A stretch of 64,000 nucleotides of DNA from Halomonas sp. I5-271120. GTDB lineage: Bacteria; Pseudomonadota; Gammaproteobacteria; Pseudomonadales; Halomonadaceae. The translations under genes and the position numbers were made by a program. The stretch lies in assembly GCF_030553075.1 (NCBI RefSeq), contig NZ_CP130701.1, forward strand, positions 3,472,001 through 3,536,000, in the 5' to 3' direction. Below the pieces are notes generated by a model. It was not told where the DNA came from and did no database searches. It was given only the letters and a program-made list of their open reading frames with translations. How positions within the stretch are numbered: the stretch's first letter is position 1; each line of letters begins with the position of its first letter. Shown here piece after piece: positions 22,725-32,893 of the stretch.

Positions 22725-25490
22725 TTGGGTACGCGATTTCTTCGTCACTTCTTCGAGCCGCATAGTCTGGTGGTCATTGGCGCCTCGGAAAAGCCTTATT
22801 CGATGGGCGGACTGGTGATCCAGAATCTCCAGGAGGGCGGCTTTCCCGGCAAGCTGTGGTCAGTCAATACCAAGGGCTACGAGAGCGTTCATGGCGTCCC
22901 CTGTTTCAGTCACGTTGCCGATCTGCCCGAGGTGCCCGAACTGGCGGTGATCTGCGCGCCGGTGGATACGGTGCCCAACTTGATCGCCGAGCTCGGCGCA
23001 ACCGGTGTTCGCGCCGCGATGGTGCTGTCCGGCGGCTCCTACCTGGACGATCGCAGTCATGACGGCGGGTCCATCCGCGAACAGATGCTGCGCGCCGCCA
23101 GGCCTTCGGGAATCCGCGTGCTGGGCCCGGAGTGCATGGGCATCCTGGTGCCCGGGCGGCGGCTCAATGCCTCCTATTCCGGCCAGCCGGTCAAGGCCGG
23201 GCGCGTCGCTTATCTGGGCCAATCGGGCATGCTTGGCAATGCCATCATCGATTGGGCGGCAGGGCGCGGTATTGGTCTTTCGCACCTGGTGACCTTGGGC
23301 GACAGTGTCGACGTGCTATTGCCCGACCTGCTCGACTATATCAATCAACATACGGCAGCCCAGTCCATTCTGCTGCATCTGGAACGCACCCAGGATGCAC
23401 AGCACCTGATGACGGCCCTGCGTGAGTCATCCCGGCACAGGCTGGTGCTGGCGATCAAGAGTGGTCGCACGCCTGAGTCATCGCTGTCGAACTTGCCGCC
23501 GACGCCGGGGATCGCCAATCGTGACGTGATCTTCGATGCCGCTCTGGCGCGGGCAGGCGTGGTGCGCGTCGACAATTCCGATGACCTCTTCGATGCCTTG
23601 GAGACGCTGTCGCGCATGCGGCCATTGCGAGGTGACCGACTGGCGATCGTCTCCAATGGGTTGGGGCCGGCGATGCTGGCGATCGATCGCCTGATCAGCC
23701 AGGGCGGACGCCTGGCCGATTTTAGCGAGACCACCCGCGAGGCGCTGGCAAGAGACGACGTGGACATGACACTGCCGGGACGCAACCCGGTGGACCTGGG
23801 TGGGGGCGCCACGCCGGATCAGATCGTCGAGGCGCTGGAGATCGTGGCCGCCGACCCTGGCGTGGATGCGGTGCTGCTAGTGCATGCGCCAACCCGTCTG
23901 GCGCCTTCGAAGGTCACGGCGGAGGCGGTGGTCGCCAACCGGCGGCGTTTCAAGCGCAACCTGCTGACCAGTTGGATGGGGCTCGAGCAGGCGCTATCGG
24001 CTCGACACGAGAGCAACCTGGCTGGTATTCCGACCTACATGTCGCCAGAGAAGGCCGTCGGTGCCTTCATGCATATGGTCAACTATCGGCGCGTGCAGGC
24101 CCTGCTCCAGGAAACGCCACCCTCGCTGCCCTTTGCGACCAGTGCGGCCATTCGCAAGCACTGTCACGAACTGATCGACCAGGCTCTCGAGCAACAGCGA
24201 CACTGCCTGACCCATGCAGAGACGGCTCAGGTGCTGGCGGCCTATGGCATTCAGACCCCCAAGAGCCGTTATATCGTCACACCGGAGGAGGGCGCCGCCG
24301 TCGCCCGTGATCTGCTTGAGGCCGAGCAGGACTCAGGAGACACCCTGGCGTTGAAAATCGTGCACGATAACAACATCGTGCCGTATCGCTATCGCAGCCA
24401 TCCACACAAGCTCTCGGCGGGCCTGCTGCAGGACCTTGCAAGTCCTGAACAGGTAAGTAACGGCATGATGCGGCTCGAGCAGAAGGTCCACGAGAAGTTC
24501 CCAGACTCGGTCATCCATGAGTACTGTTTGCAGCCAATGCAGCGGGGCAAGCATTCCCTGCAGCTGTGTGCGGGCATTACACGAGACCCCGAGTTCGGAC
24601 CGTTGGTGGTCTTTGGTGTCGGTGGCTACAAGGTCAATGTGCTGGCCGATCGCCATGTGGCCTTTCCGCCCCTGAACATGACCCTCGCCGCCGATCTGGT
24701 GAGCCGCACCCACGCCGCCAAGCTGATCGAAGAGCATTCCCGCCAGCCTCAGCAGGATGTCGAGATGATCTGTGAGCTGCTGGTTAAGTTGTCCCAGATG
24801 GCGTCTGACCTGCCGCGCCTGAGGGGAATGGAAATCAATCCGCTGCTGCTCAACCGTGATGGTCTGCTTGCCGTGGATTTTGCGTTGGATCTGGGAACAC
24901 CCGCCCGGCATGCCATCATGCCGTATCCTGAAGAACTTCGAGAACGGGTCGAGCTGGATGGAATGGACGTGGAAGTGCGCCCGATCCGCGCTGAAGATGC
25001 TCCTTTGATCACCGGTTTCCACAAGCATCTGTCCGAGGAGAGCATCCGGTTTCGCTACTTCCATCACAAGGCGGACCTGACCAAGCGAGACCTGGCGACG
25101 CTTGCCGATATCAATTATGACCGTCAGATGGCGTTTATTGCGGTGCGGCTGGATGCAGAAGGGCAGTCGGAAATGCTGGGTGTGGTACGGGTATGGAATG
25201 ACCCGGACAACATCCGCACGGAGTTCTCGGTGATCATTCGCGATGACTTGCATGGCCATGGGCTCGGGCGCCTGCTGATGACCAAGATGATCCGCTATTG
25301 CCAGGGGCTGGGGACCCTCGAGATGTTCGGCAAGATCATGATCGACAACCAGCCCATGCGTTCGCTGATGAAACAACTGGGCTTTCGCCTGCGCTACAAC
25401 ATGGAAGAGCAGGTGGTCGATGCGCTGCTCAGGCTGAACGAACCCGAATCCGACTGGCAGCGCCACAGACTGGCGTCGCCTCCGGATTGA
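22725..25490 (+). CDS. Pat/YfiQ-type protein lysine acetyltransferase
   Basis: A 921-residue protein with the layout of YfiQ (PatZ). A CoA-binding/succinyl-CoA-synthetase-like part comes first (FFEPHSLVVIGASEKPYSMG), then an ATP-grasp-like part (KIVHDNNIVPYRYRSH, LVVFGVGGYKVN, MEINPLLLN). A C-terminal GNAT domain starts at about residue 740 (RPIRAEDAPLITGFHKHLSE; DDLHGHGLGRLLMTKMIRY). YfiQ acetylates and so inactivates acetyl-CoA synthetase and other proteins. The start is TTG 22725 with GGGAGG 7 bp upstream; ATG 22668 would add 19 residues without a better site. A deacetylase-family gene is divergent. Confidence 0.87.
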   Translation: MGTRFLRHFFEPHSLVVIGASEKPYSMGGLVIQNLQEGGFPGKLWSVNTKGYESVHGVPCFSHVADLPEVPELAVICAPVDTVPNLIAELGATGVRAAMVLSGGSYLDDRSHDGGSIREQMLRAARPSGIRVLGPECMGILVPGRRLNASYSGQPVKAGRVAYLGQSGMLGNAIIDWAAGRGIGLSHLVTLGDSVDVLLPDLLDYINQHTAAQSILLHLERTQDAQHLMTALRESSRHRLVLAIKSGRTPESSLSNLPPTPGIANRDVIFDAALARAGVVRVDNSDDLFDALETLSRMRPLRGDRLAIVSNGLGPAMLAIDRLISQGGRLADFSETTREALARDDVDMTLPGRNPVDLGGGATPDQIVEALEIVAADPGVDAVLLVHAPTRLAPSKVTAEAVVANRRRFKRNLLTSWMGLEQALSARHESNLAGIPTYMSPEKAVGAFMHMVNYRRVQALLQETPPSLPFATSAAIRKHCHELIDQALEQQRHCLTHAETAQVLAAYGIQTPKSRYIVTPEEGAAVARDLLEAEQDSGDTLALKIVHDNNIVPYRYRSHPHKLSAGLLQDLASPEQVSNGMMRLEQKVHEKFPDSVIHEYCLQPMQRGKHSLQLCAGITRDPEFGPLVVFGVGGYKVNVLADRHVAFPPLNMTLAADLVSRTHAAKLIEEHSRQPQQDVEMICELLVKLSQMASDLPRLRGMEINPLLLNRDGLLAVDFALDLGTPARHAIMPYPEELRERVELDGMDVEVRPIRAEDAPLITGFHKHLSEESIRFRYFHHKADLTKRDLATLADINYDRQMAFIAVRLDAEGQSEMLGVVRVWNDPDNIRTEFSVIIRDDLHGHGLGRLLMTKMIRYCQGLGTLEMFGKIMIDNQPMRSLMKQLGFRLRYNMEEQVVDALLRLNEPESDWQRHRLASPPD

Positions 25491-25608
25491 GTCCTGATCA
25501 ACAAATGCGCTAAGAAGGACGGCAAGAAGGGCGCGAGCCCGCCCGCTGACAGCGATCTGAAAATAAGCTGTGCCATGTCATCGTTGATTAATCATCAGCT
25601 GTTCTGAT

Positions 25609-25637
25609 TTGAGGGGTTATTTATAAGTATGTATGAT
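25609..25637 (+). promoter_or_regulatory. Candidate sigma-70 promoter of proVWX
   Basis: TTGAGG (25609-25614) and TATGAT (25632-25637) are spaced by 17 bp, about 100 bp before proV. The match to the -35/-10 consensus is good. No operator was recognised in the gap. Confidence 0.5.
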
Positions 25638-25740
25638 CCTGCGAGTTCAATCACGACAGTCATCGACCGTGCATAGCCATAAGGGCCGTTAGAGCGGCCT
25701 GCCAGGGCATGCCGGCATGACATAACAACAGGCAGAGCCG

Positions 25741-26943
25741 ATGAGCGAAACACGACCCGTCAAGATACAGGTGCGCGGCCTCAGCAAGGTCTTTGGCAAC
25801 CAGCCCAAGAAGGCCCTTGAGCTGCGTGACCAAGGGCAGAAGCGCCCGGAAATCCTGGAGAAGACTGGCCAGACGCTGGGCTTGTCCAACATCGATTTCG
25901 ATGTCTACGAAGGTGAGCTCCTGGTGATCATGGGGCTTTCCGGTTCGGGCAAGTCGACACTGATCCGCTGCCTCAACCGCCTGATCGATACCACCGAAGG
26001 CGAGATCATTATCGATGGTGAGAACATTCCGACGCTCAGCACCAAGGAGCTGCTGGAATGTCGTCGTCGTCACTTTTCCATGGTTTTCCAGAATTTCGCA
26101 CTGTTCCCGCACCGCACGGTGCAACAGAACGCCGAATACGGTCTGGAAATCCGCGGCGTCGACAAGGCCGAGCGCACCGAAACCGCCCGTAACTCATTGA
26201 AGCAGGTTGGGTTGGACGGCTGGGAAGATGCGCTGCCCAGCCAACTGTCCGGCGGCATGCAGCAGCGTGTCGGCCTGGCACGTGCACTGGCCAACGATTC
26301 AAGCGTGCTGCTCATGGATGAGGCGTTTTCCGCGCTCGATCCGCTGATCCGCAAGGACATGCAGCAGGAACTGCTCGAGCTTCAGCACCGCATGAAGAAG
26401 ACCACGGTCTTCATTACCCACGACCTCGATGAGGCCCTCAACATCGGTGATCGCATCATCCTGCTCAAGGACGGTGAGATCGTGCAGATCGGCACGCCGG
26501 AAGAGATTCTGACTGCGCCGGCCGATGAATACGTAGAGCGCTTCATCGAGGGCGTGGACATGTCGCGTATCCTCACCGCTCATCATGCGATGCGTCCGGT
26601 ACGTGCTACCGCCCGTGAGGATGACGGTCCGCGTACCGCTCTGCGCAAGATGAGTGAGAACGGACTGGACTCGATCTACGTCACCAGTCGTGATCGCAAA
26701 CTTGTGGGTCTCATCGATGCCGATAGTGCCGATAAGGCCGTCAAAGATGGCCTGCAGACCATCGAAAGCCTGATTCAGCAGGACTTCCGTAGCGTAGCCC
26801 CAGACGAGCCGCTGAATAACCTCTTTGCCATGTTCAGCGACAAGAGCTTCCCCATCGCGGTGATCGACGGTGAGCGTCGCCTGCTCGGTGTGGTGGTCAA
26901 GGGTGCGGTACTGGCTGAACTGGCAGAAGCAGGAGACAACTGA
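25741..26943 (+). CDS. proV: Glycine betaine/proline ABC importer, ATP-binding subunit
   Basis: A 400-residue ATPase of the ProV/OpuAA class that powers import of compatible solutes. The Walker A motif GLSGSGKST is at 65-73, the signature is LSGGMQQRVGLARAL, and Walker B is VLLMDEAFSALDP. After about residue 280 come two CBS-type segments (LDSIYVTSRDRKLVGLIDAD, FPIAVIDGERRLLGVVVKG), which in this family sense ionic strength. KVFGNQPKKALELRDQG at the N-terminus is typical of ProV. One base separates its stop from the proW start. Confidence 0.93.
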   Translation: MSETRPVKIQVRGLSKVFGNQPKKALELRDQGQKRPEILEKTGQTLGLSNIDFDVYEGELLVIMGLSGSGKSTLIRCLNRLIDTTEGEIIIDGENIPTLSTKELLECRRRHFSMVFQNFALFPHRTVQQNAEYGLEIRGVDKAERTETARNSLKQVGLDGWEDALPSQLSGGMQQRVGLARALANDSSVLLMDEAFSALDPLIRKDMQQELLELQHRMKKTTVFITHDLDEALNIGDRIILLKDGEIVQIGTPEEILTAPADEYVERFIEGVDMSRILTAHHAMRPVRATAREDDGPRTALRKMSENGLDSIYVTSRDRKLVGLIDADSADKAVKDGLQTIESLIQQDFRSVAPDEPLNNLFAMFSDKSFPIAVIDGERRLLGVVVKGAVLAELAEAGDN

Positions 26944-26944
26944 G

Positions 26945-27784
26945 ATGGCGATTGAGATTCCCCGTATCGAACTGGGTGACTGGATCGAATCCGGTCTGAA
27001 TTATCTGACAAGTAACTATTCTGGCATTACCCGCGGCATCTCCGCGGTGACGCAGAGCGGTATCAACGGTCTCAACGACCTGTTGATGTGGATACCCGAG
27101 TGGGGCCTGATGGGCATGATTGCGCTGCTTTGCTGGCGCATGGCGGGCATCCGTCTAGGCATTGGCGCTGTCTTGGGCCTTGCCCTGATCTGGAACCTGG
27201 ATCTGTGGGATCCGATGATCGAGTCGCTGACCCTGGTGGTCATTGCCACTCTGGTGGCAGTAGTGATCGCGCTACCCGTCGGTATTGCCGCCGCTCTTTC
27301 TGAGCGTCTCTACCGCGTGATCATGCCGGTGCTTGATTTCATGCAGACCATGCCGGCCTTCGTGTATCTGATTCCAGCGATTCCGTTCTTCGGCATCGGT
27401 TCTGTGTCGGCGATCTTTGCCACGGTGATTTTCTCCATGCCGCCGGCGATCCGCTTCACCACCTTGGGTATCCGTCAGGTTCCCAAGGATCTGATCGAAG
27501 CGGCTGACGCCTTCGGCTCCACGCCGTCGCAGAAGCTCTTCAAGGTTCAGCTGCCGCTGTCCCTGCCGACTGTGATGGCCGGCATCAACCAGACCATCAT
27601 GCTGGCGCTGTCGATGGTTGTGATCGCGGCAATGATCGGTGCCGATGGTTTGGGTAACGAGGTATGGCGTGCCATCCAGCGCTTGCGTCCGGGCGATGGC
27701 TTTGAAGCTGGTATTGCGGTCGTGATCCTGGCCATGCTGCTGGATCGTCTGACCCAGTCTTTCCGTAAGACACGCAAGTCCTGA
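26945..27784 (+). CDS. proW: Glycine betaine/proline ABC importer, permease subunit
   Basis: A 279-residue inner-membrane permease of the ProW/OpuAB type. An N-terminal segment of about 50 residues precedes six hydrophobic spans. The coupling region for the ATPase is IRQVPKDLIEAADAFGSTPS. VIALPVGIAAALSERLYR and QTMPAFVYLIPAIPFFGIG are standard. ATG 26945 overlaps the end of proV (ACTGAGATG). It is followed by two hairpins before proX. Confidence 0.93.
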   Translation: MAIEIPRIELGDWIESGLNYLTSNYSGITRGISAVTQSGINGLNDLLMWIPEWGLMGMIALLCWRMAGIRLGIGAVLGLALIWNLDLWDPMIESLTLVVIATLVAVVIALPVGIAAALSERLYRVIMPVLDFMQTMPAFVYLIPAIPFFGIGSVSAIFATVIFSMPPAIRFTTLGIRQVPKDLIEAADAFGSTPSQKLFKVQLPLSLPTVMAGINQTIMLALSMVVIAAMIGADGLGNEVWRAIQRLRPGDGFEAGIAVVILAMLLDRLTQSFRKTRKS

Positions 27785-27796
27785 CGTATTGCGTGA

Positions 27797-27859
27797 CCCA
27801 TCACACCTGTCGGTATCGAGGTGTGATGGGCTGCATGATGTGAAGCATATGCATCATGC
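27797..27859 (+). other. Two intercistronic hairpins between proW and proX
   Basis: The first stem is 12 bp (CCCATCACACCT/AGGTGTGATGGG, 27797-27830). The second is 8 bp (GCATGATG/CATCATGC, 27833-27859). Neither has a T run. They may protect the upstream mRNA from decay or partly end transcription, which would set different levels of transporter and binding protein. Confidence 0.6.
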
Positions 27860-27950
27860 GGACGTTCAGGCGCAGCTCAGGTCTTTCTTGACTGTCGGGT
27901 TGTGATCCTGGGGTCCTGCTCAACACCAATAAGCAATAGAGAGGTGAAGG

Positions 27951-28829
27951 ATGTTCGATATCAAGACTCTGTCACGCGGTGTGCGCCTTGGCGCCATGAT
28001 GATGGCGGCTGGCACGGCCGTCGCAGCTGGTCAGGTGCAGGCCCAAGAGAAGGGTACCGTAACCCTCGCCTACGTCGAGTGGGCTTCTGAAGTCGCTTCC
28101 ACCAACGTGGTGCGTGCCGTGTTGGAAGACCAAGGCTATGACGTTGAAATGTCATCGCTCTCAGCGGCTGCCATGTGGCAGGCCCTGTCCTATGGTGACG
28201 CGGATGCGATCGTTGCGGCTTGGCTGCCCACGACCCACGCAGACTATTTCGATCGCGTCAAAGACAGCGTCGAAGATCTGGGTACCAACCTGGATGGCAC
28301 CAAGCTTGGCCTAGTGGTACCGGCCTATAGCGACATGGATACGATCACTGACATCGATAAGAACTCTGACGCCATTGATGGCCAGATTATCGGTATCGAT
28401 CCGGGTGCCGGCCTGATGAGCCTGACCGAAGACGTGATTGACGAGTATGATCTCGATGCCGATCTGCGCAGCGGTAGTGGTGCGACCATGACGGCAGCGC
28501 TGGCTAGCGCCATCCAGAACAAGGAAGAGATCGTCGTCACCAGCTGGACGCCACATTGGATGTTCGCTCGCTGGGACCTCAAGTATCTCGAGGATCCGAA
28601 GGACGTCTACGGCGGTGCCGAGCAGATTCACACCATTGCTCGTAACGGCCTGAAAGAAGATATGCCGGGTGCCTATGCCATTCTCGATAACTTCGAGTGG
28701 ACACCGGAGCAGATGGGCGAAGTCATGCTCATGAACCAGGAAGAAGACAGCGATCCCTACGAGAGTGCCAAGAAGTGGGTCGCCGACAACCAAGACGTGG
28801 TTCAGCAGTGGCTGCCGGACGCCGAGTAA
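27951..28829 (+). CDS. proX: Glycine betaine/proline-binding periplasmic protein
   Basis: A 292-residue OpuAC-family solute receptor. A signal peptide of about 30 residues (GAMMMAAGTAVAAGQVQAQ) precedes VTLAYVEWASEVASTNVV. Aromatic residues that form the betaine cage in this family occur in WASE, WQALSYGDAD, WLPTTH and TSWTPHWMFARWDL. The gene has a strong ribosome site (GAGGTGAAGG) directly upstream. It belongs to the proVW operon but has its own stretch of about 165 bp before it. Confidence 0.92.
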   Translation: MFDIKTLSRGVRLGAMMMAAGTAVAAGQVQAQEKGTVTLAYVEWASEVASTNVVRAVLEDQGYDVEMSSLSAAAMWQALSYGDADAIVAAWLPTTHADYFDRVKDSVEDLGTNLDGTKLGLVVPAYSDMDTITDIDKNSDAIDGQIIGIDPGAGLMSLTEDVIDEYDLDADLRSGSGATMTAALASAIQNKEEIVVTSWTPHWMFARWDLKYLEDPKDVYGGAEQIHTIARNGLKEDMPGAYAILDNFEWTPEQMGEVMLMNQEEDSDPYESAKKWVADNQDVVQQWLPDAE

Positions 28830-28856
28830 TCTTGGCGAGTTAGCAGCACTGAAAGC

Positions 28857-28887
28857 ACAGCGCCCGGCCAATTTGGCCGGGCGCTGT
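28857..28887. terminator. Terminator after proX
   Basis: A GC-rich stem of about 14 bp (ACAGCGCCCGGCC... GGCCGGGCGCTGT), 27 bp after the proX stop. Only a weak T-rich tail (CATTTCT) follows. It lies between convergent proX and pdxH and may serve both. Confidence 0.75.
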
Positions 28888-28948
28888 CATTTCTGGTCGA
28901 TGTTTACTCTGCGGGTGCTAAGCCGGAAGGAAATCTGCGCCGAAGGTG

Positions 28949-29590
28949 TCAGGGGGCCAGGCGCACCTTGAACCATTCTCCTTCGCGCGCCTGGTAGCGG
29001 ATGCGGTCATGCAGCCGGCTGGGCTGGCCCTGCCAGAATTCGATCATCTCCGGCACAAGTCGGTAACCGCCCCAGTGCGCGGGACGGTGGATATCCTGGC
29101 CGTCATAAGCCTGTTCGAAGCGCGCCTGGCGCTCCTCGATCCACTGGCGATCGGGGATTTCCACGCTTTGAGTGGCCACCCAAGCGCCGAGCTGGCTCTC
29201 ACGCGGCCGGCTGGAGAAGTACTGATCCGATTCAGACTCTGAGACCTGTTCTACCCGGCCTTCGATACGGATCTGCCGGCTGAGCGACGGCCACCAAAAA
29301 ACCAGCGCCGCATGGGGAACGGTGGCAAGTTCGCTGCCTTTGTGGCTCTGGTAATTGGTATAGAAGACCATGCCACGCTCGTCATAGCCCTTGAGCAGCA
29401 CGATGCGCGCATGGGGGCGTCCCAGGCTATCGACAGTGGCAAGCGACATGGCGTTGCCGTCGTCTCCCTCGCTATCGAGTGCCAGGGTCAGCCACTCATC
29501 GAAGAGTGATTCGGGTGTTTCAGGCGTATTCTCTTCATTGAGACTGCCGCCTTCGTAGTCGCGCCGGATATCGGCAATGTTCCTTGTCAT
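28949..29590 (-). CDS. pdxH: Pyridoxamine 5'-phosphate oxidase
   Basis: A 213-residue FMN enzyme that makes pyridoxal 5'-phosphate, close to the 218 of E. coli PdxH. Seen are MTRNIADIRRDYEGGSLNEE, ARIVLLKGYDERGMVFYTNY, SHKGSEL, SRQIRIEGRVEQ, SRPRESQLGAW and the C-terminal RYQAREGEWFKVRLAP. ATG 29590 gives this N-terminus; the frame continues upstream without family match. It stands alone. Confidence 0.94.
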   Translation of the reverse strand: MTRNIADIRRDYEGGSLNEENTPETPESLFDEWLTLALDSEGDDGNAMSLATVDSLGRPHARIVLLKGYDERGMVFYTNYQSHKGSELATVPHAALVFWWPSLSRQIRIEGRVEQVSESESDQYFSSRPRESQLGAWVATQSVEIPDRQWIEERQARFEQAYDGQDIHRPAHWGGYRLVPEMIEFWQGQPSRLHDRIRYQAREGEWFKVRLAP

Positions 29591-29681
29591 GGCAATCTTT
29601 CCCTCTGCATTTTCTTTATCTTCGCCGTTGCGAGGCGAAGGCTCAACCGTTGTTTGTGCACGCCTCGCCAACGCATGACCG

Positions 29682-30029
29682 TCAGCCGATCCACTGAACC
29701 AGGCCCATGTAGGTGCCGGTGCCGGTAAGAATCGATAGCAGGGCATTTCGACGCCAAAGCTGGATGCCAGCCACGATCAGCCCGGCCAGTATCATCGGCC
29801 AGCCATTGGCGGAGAGGTTGGCGGCTCCCTCGGACAGGGGGCGCCAGTCACGCATCGCGTAGATAACCAGAATCAGCATGACCGCTGGCGGCAGGTAACG
29901 GCCCAGATGGATGACCAGCGGATGTTCTGCCTGGCGAGAGAAGGCGATGAAGGGCAGGGCCCGGGTCAAGAATGTCGCCAGGGCACATACAGCGATGAAA
30001 CCGAGCAATGGCAAAGGATCCAGATTCAC
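29682..30029 (-). CDS. azlD: Branched-chain amino-acid export subunit AzlD
   Basis: A 115-residue membrane protein with four hydrophobic segments. It is the small partner of AzlC in export of branched-chain amino acids. TFLTRALPFI and HLGRYLPPAVMLILVIYAM match the family. Its start overlaps the azlC stop by 4 nt. Confidence 0.87.
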   Translation of the reverse strand: MNLDPLPLLGFIAVCALATFLTRALPFIAFSRQAEHPLVIHLGRYLPPAVMLILVIYAMRDWRPLSEGAANLSANGWPMILAGLIVAGIQLWRRNALLSILTGTGTYMGLVQWIG

Positions 30030-30790
30030 GATGCCTCCCGCTGCTGTTGTTCTGCAATGCGTTGTTTTTCACGGTGTCGTTTTGCCGAGTCGAGCCGGTA
30101 CTGGATTAACAGGATAAGGCTGGCCGCGCCGATGGCTCCCAGCAGCATATGGCGCTCAGGCAGCAATGCCAGGGCGCCCAGGGCCGTAAAGATGGCGACG
30201 ATGAAAGGTAGCCACTGGCGCAGTCGCCGCGCTTGTTCGATGGTCAGTACGATGAACAAGGCGGTCAGTACGAACTCGATTCCTGTGGTATTGAAGGCAA
30301 GCTGGCTGCCAATCAAAACCCCAGCGAGGCTGCCCAGCACCCACCATAGCTGATTCAGCGCGCTGAGCCTGAAGGCCTGGGCGTGATCCTGCCCGGCATG
30401 GCCTTCATGCGAGGTCAGCAGCGAATAGGTTTCGTCGGTGAGCGAGAAAATCAGGTAGGGTTTGCGCCATCCGGCGCCGGCGAAGGCGCGCAACAGCGAC
30501 AGGCCATAGAAGAGATGGCGAGAGTTGAGCATTAGGGTGGCGACCGCCACTTCCATCAGGCCAGCCTGATTGGCGAGCAGCGCCACGGCCAGAAATTGGC
30601 CGGCGCCGGCATAGATCAGGATCGACATGGCGATCGCTGCCCACCAGGGTATGCCGACATCGACTGCCAGGATGCCGAAGGCCGCCCCAAGCGGGAGATA
30701 GCCGAACATGACCGGCAGCGTTGTTACTGCTGCCGAGTGCCAGTTAGCGAGGTGGCCAGTGGTGGTGCCGGCCTGGGGTAATGGGGTCAT
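30026..30790 (-). CDS. azlC: Branched-chain amino-acid export subunit AzlC
   Basis: A 254-residue inner-membrane protein. TTLPVMFGYLPLGAAFGILA, ILIYAGAGQFLAVALLA, MLNSRHLFYGLSLL and FSLTDETYSLLTS are diagnostic for AzlC. The C-terminal end is rich in basic and Gln residues. It pairs with azlD (4-nt overlap) and overlaps the DUF2069 gene by 4 nt on the other side. Confidence 0.88.
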   Translation of the reverse strand: MTPLPQAGTTTGHLANWHSAAVTTLPVMFGYLPLGAAFGILAVDVGIPWWAAIAMSILIYAGAGQFLAVALLANQAGLMEVAVATLMLNSRHLFYGLSLLRAFAGAGWRKPYLIFSLTDETYSLLTSHEGHAGQDHAQAFRLSALNQLWWVLGSLAGVLIGSQLAFNTTGIEFVLTALFIVLTIEQARRLRQWLPFIVAIFTALGALALLPERHMLLGAIGAASLILLIQYRLDSAKRHREKQRIAEQQQREAS

Positions 30791-31199
30791 TTCTGGTGGC
30801 TAGATGACTGATGGCGCAGTTGGCGGCTACGAAAGCGTGCATAGCCCAGGCTGCCGACGAAAAGTGCCAGCGATGCCACCGCGACCAGCAGGCCAAACAG
30901 CGTCTGGCCGGGCAGGGTGGCGAACATCACGCCCTGCATGAAGTAAAGAAGGCTGACGAAGCACAGCCAGGCATGGCCGCGGGCTCGCTTGACCAGGATC
31001 GACGGCAGGAACAGCAGCAGCGGTACCACCCTCACCAGCCAGGGTCCCCAGCCATCGGTTTGCACGTCATGCATGACCAGGCCGCCATAGCTGAGCAGAA
31101 CTAGCAGGGCCAGATAGCTGGTGATCACCAGTCGACGGCTCTTGTCGACCATTGTGTCGAGTCCTTGCTGATCTTCCATCCGTTCCATCTGCTGTCTCA

Positions 31200-31200
<1 letters not shown>
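30787..31200 (-). CDS. DUF2069 membrane protein
   Basis: A 137-residue protein with four hydrophobic segments (YLALLVLLSYGGLVMHD, WLVRVVPLLLFLPSILV, AWLCFVSLLYFMQGVMF, LVAVASLALFVGSLGYARF). This matches DUF2069, a family often next to wrbA. The start overlaps the wrbA stop by one base (TGATG); an internal ATG at residue 17 with AAGGA upstream is an alternative. The function is unknown. Confidence 0.8.
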
Positions 31201-32202
<1,002 letters not shown>

Positions 32203-32306
32203 GTCGCGAGGGTCCTTATGCGGTGGTACTCAAGTAATGGCAGATATTGTAGGCGGCCCCCAAGGCCCCCACAACCATGCAGCTGGCGTCAAATTCCACT
32301 CTTAAA

Positions 32307-32335
32307 ATTATACCGTTATCTTTCCATTTCTTAAA
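32307..32335 (-). promoter_or_regulatory. Candidate promoter for arsC-wrbA-DUF2069-azlCD
   Basis: On the minus strand a perfect -10 box TATAAT (32307-32312) is preceded, 17 bp away, by a weak -35 TTTAAG (32330-32335). It lies about 105 bp before the arsC-family start in an AT-rich gap. Confidence 0.5.
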
Positions 32336-32366
32336 CGCATCGGTAGCGGCGGGCGAGGCGAACACG

Positions 32367-32780
32367 TTAGAGACGTCGATACACCCATGCCTGGGCGCCA
32401 TTATCGAGTTGAACGCGAACTCGCTCATAGCGATGGCCCAGGCGTTCATAGCGGTCCAGGTCTGCCAACTCCTCAGCATCTACACGGAGCACCATGCCAT
32501 CGACACGCTGATTTCGGTCCTCGACCAGATCCAGCTCTCGCTTGCGAAATCCCGGCAGACTGGCCGCTTCGGGGCTGCCGGTGCGTCCATAGACCAGCCA
32601 ACGAACGGGTGCGTGGGTCAAGGTGCCATAGACGAACACCTGATATTCGCCGCTCGGTATCGGGGGCAGCTCAGCGGGGCGATCATAGCCGAAGGGGCTC
32701 AGCAGCACCCACCACAGGTAGCCGGCGGCGATCAACATGGTACCGATCGTGGAACCGAGAGCGTATCTCAGGACGCGCAT
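32367..32780 (-). CDS. Gamma-glutamylcyclotransferase-like (AIG2) protein
   Basis: A 137-residue protein with an N-terminal membrane helix (ALGSTIGTMLIAAGYLWWVLL) and an AIG2-type domain. The substrate loop VFVYGTLTH and the LDRYE region of the active-site Glu (ELADLDRYERLGHRYERV) are present. Members cut gamma-glutamyl amines or are of unknown role. ATG 32780 is preferred over 32813, which lacks a ribosome site. The anchor suggests the domain faces the periplasm or membrane surface. Confidence 0.78.
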   Translation of the reverse strand: MRVLRYALGSTIGTMLIAAGYLWWVLLSPFGYDRPAELPPIPSGEYQVFVYGTLTHAPVRWLVYGRTGSPEAASLPGFRKRELDLVEDRNQRVDGMVLRVDAEELADLDRYERLGHRYERVRVQLDNGAQAWVYRRL

Positions 32781-32893
32781 AAAAGTGGCCTTGATCGTTG
32801 ATTTTAAGGTCATCAGGGGTTCGCGCGCTCATCCTGTCATGGCATGCTTCTTGAACGCTAGTCAGAACATCGCCGCGTCGGGAGGCTATCACC

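Noticed and set aside
24333..25466. A 377-codon minus-strand frame inside the acetyltransferase gene
   Set aside because: Shadow of the Pat-type gene, which shows full domain structure on the plus strand.
32219..32278. A 20-codon leader frame before the arsC-family gene (MVVGALGAAYNICHYLSTTA)
   Set aside because: No ribosome site or regulatory codon run; too short to support.
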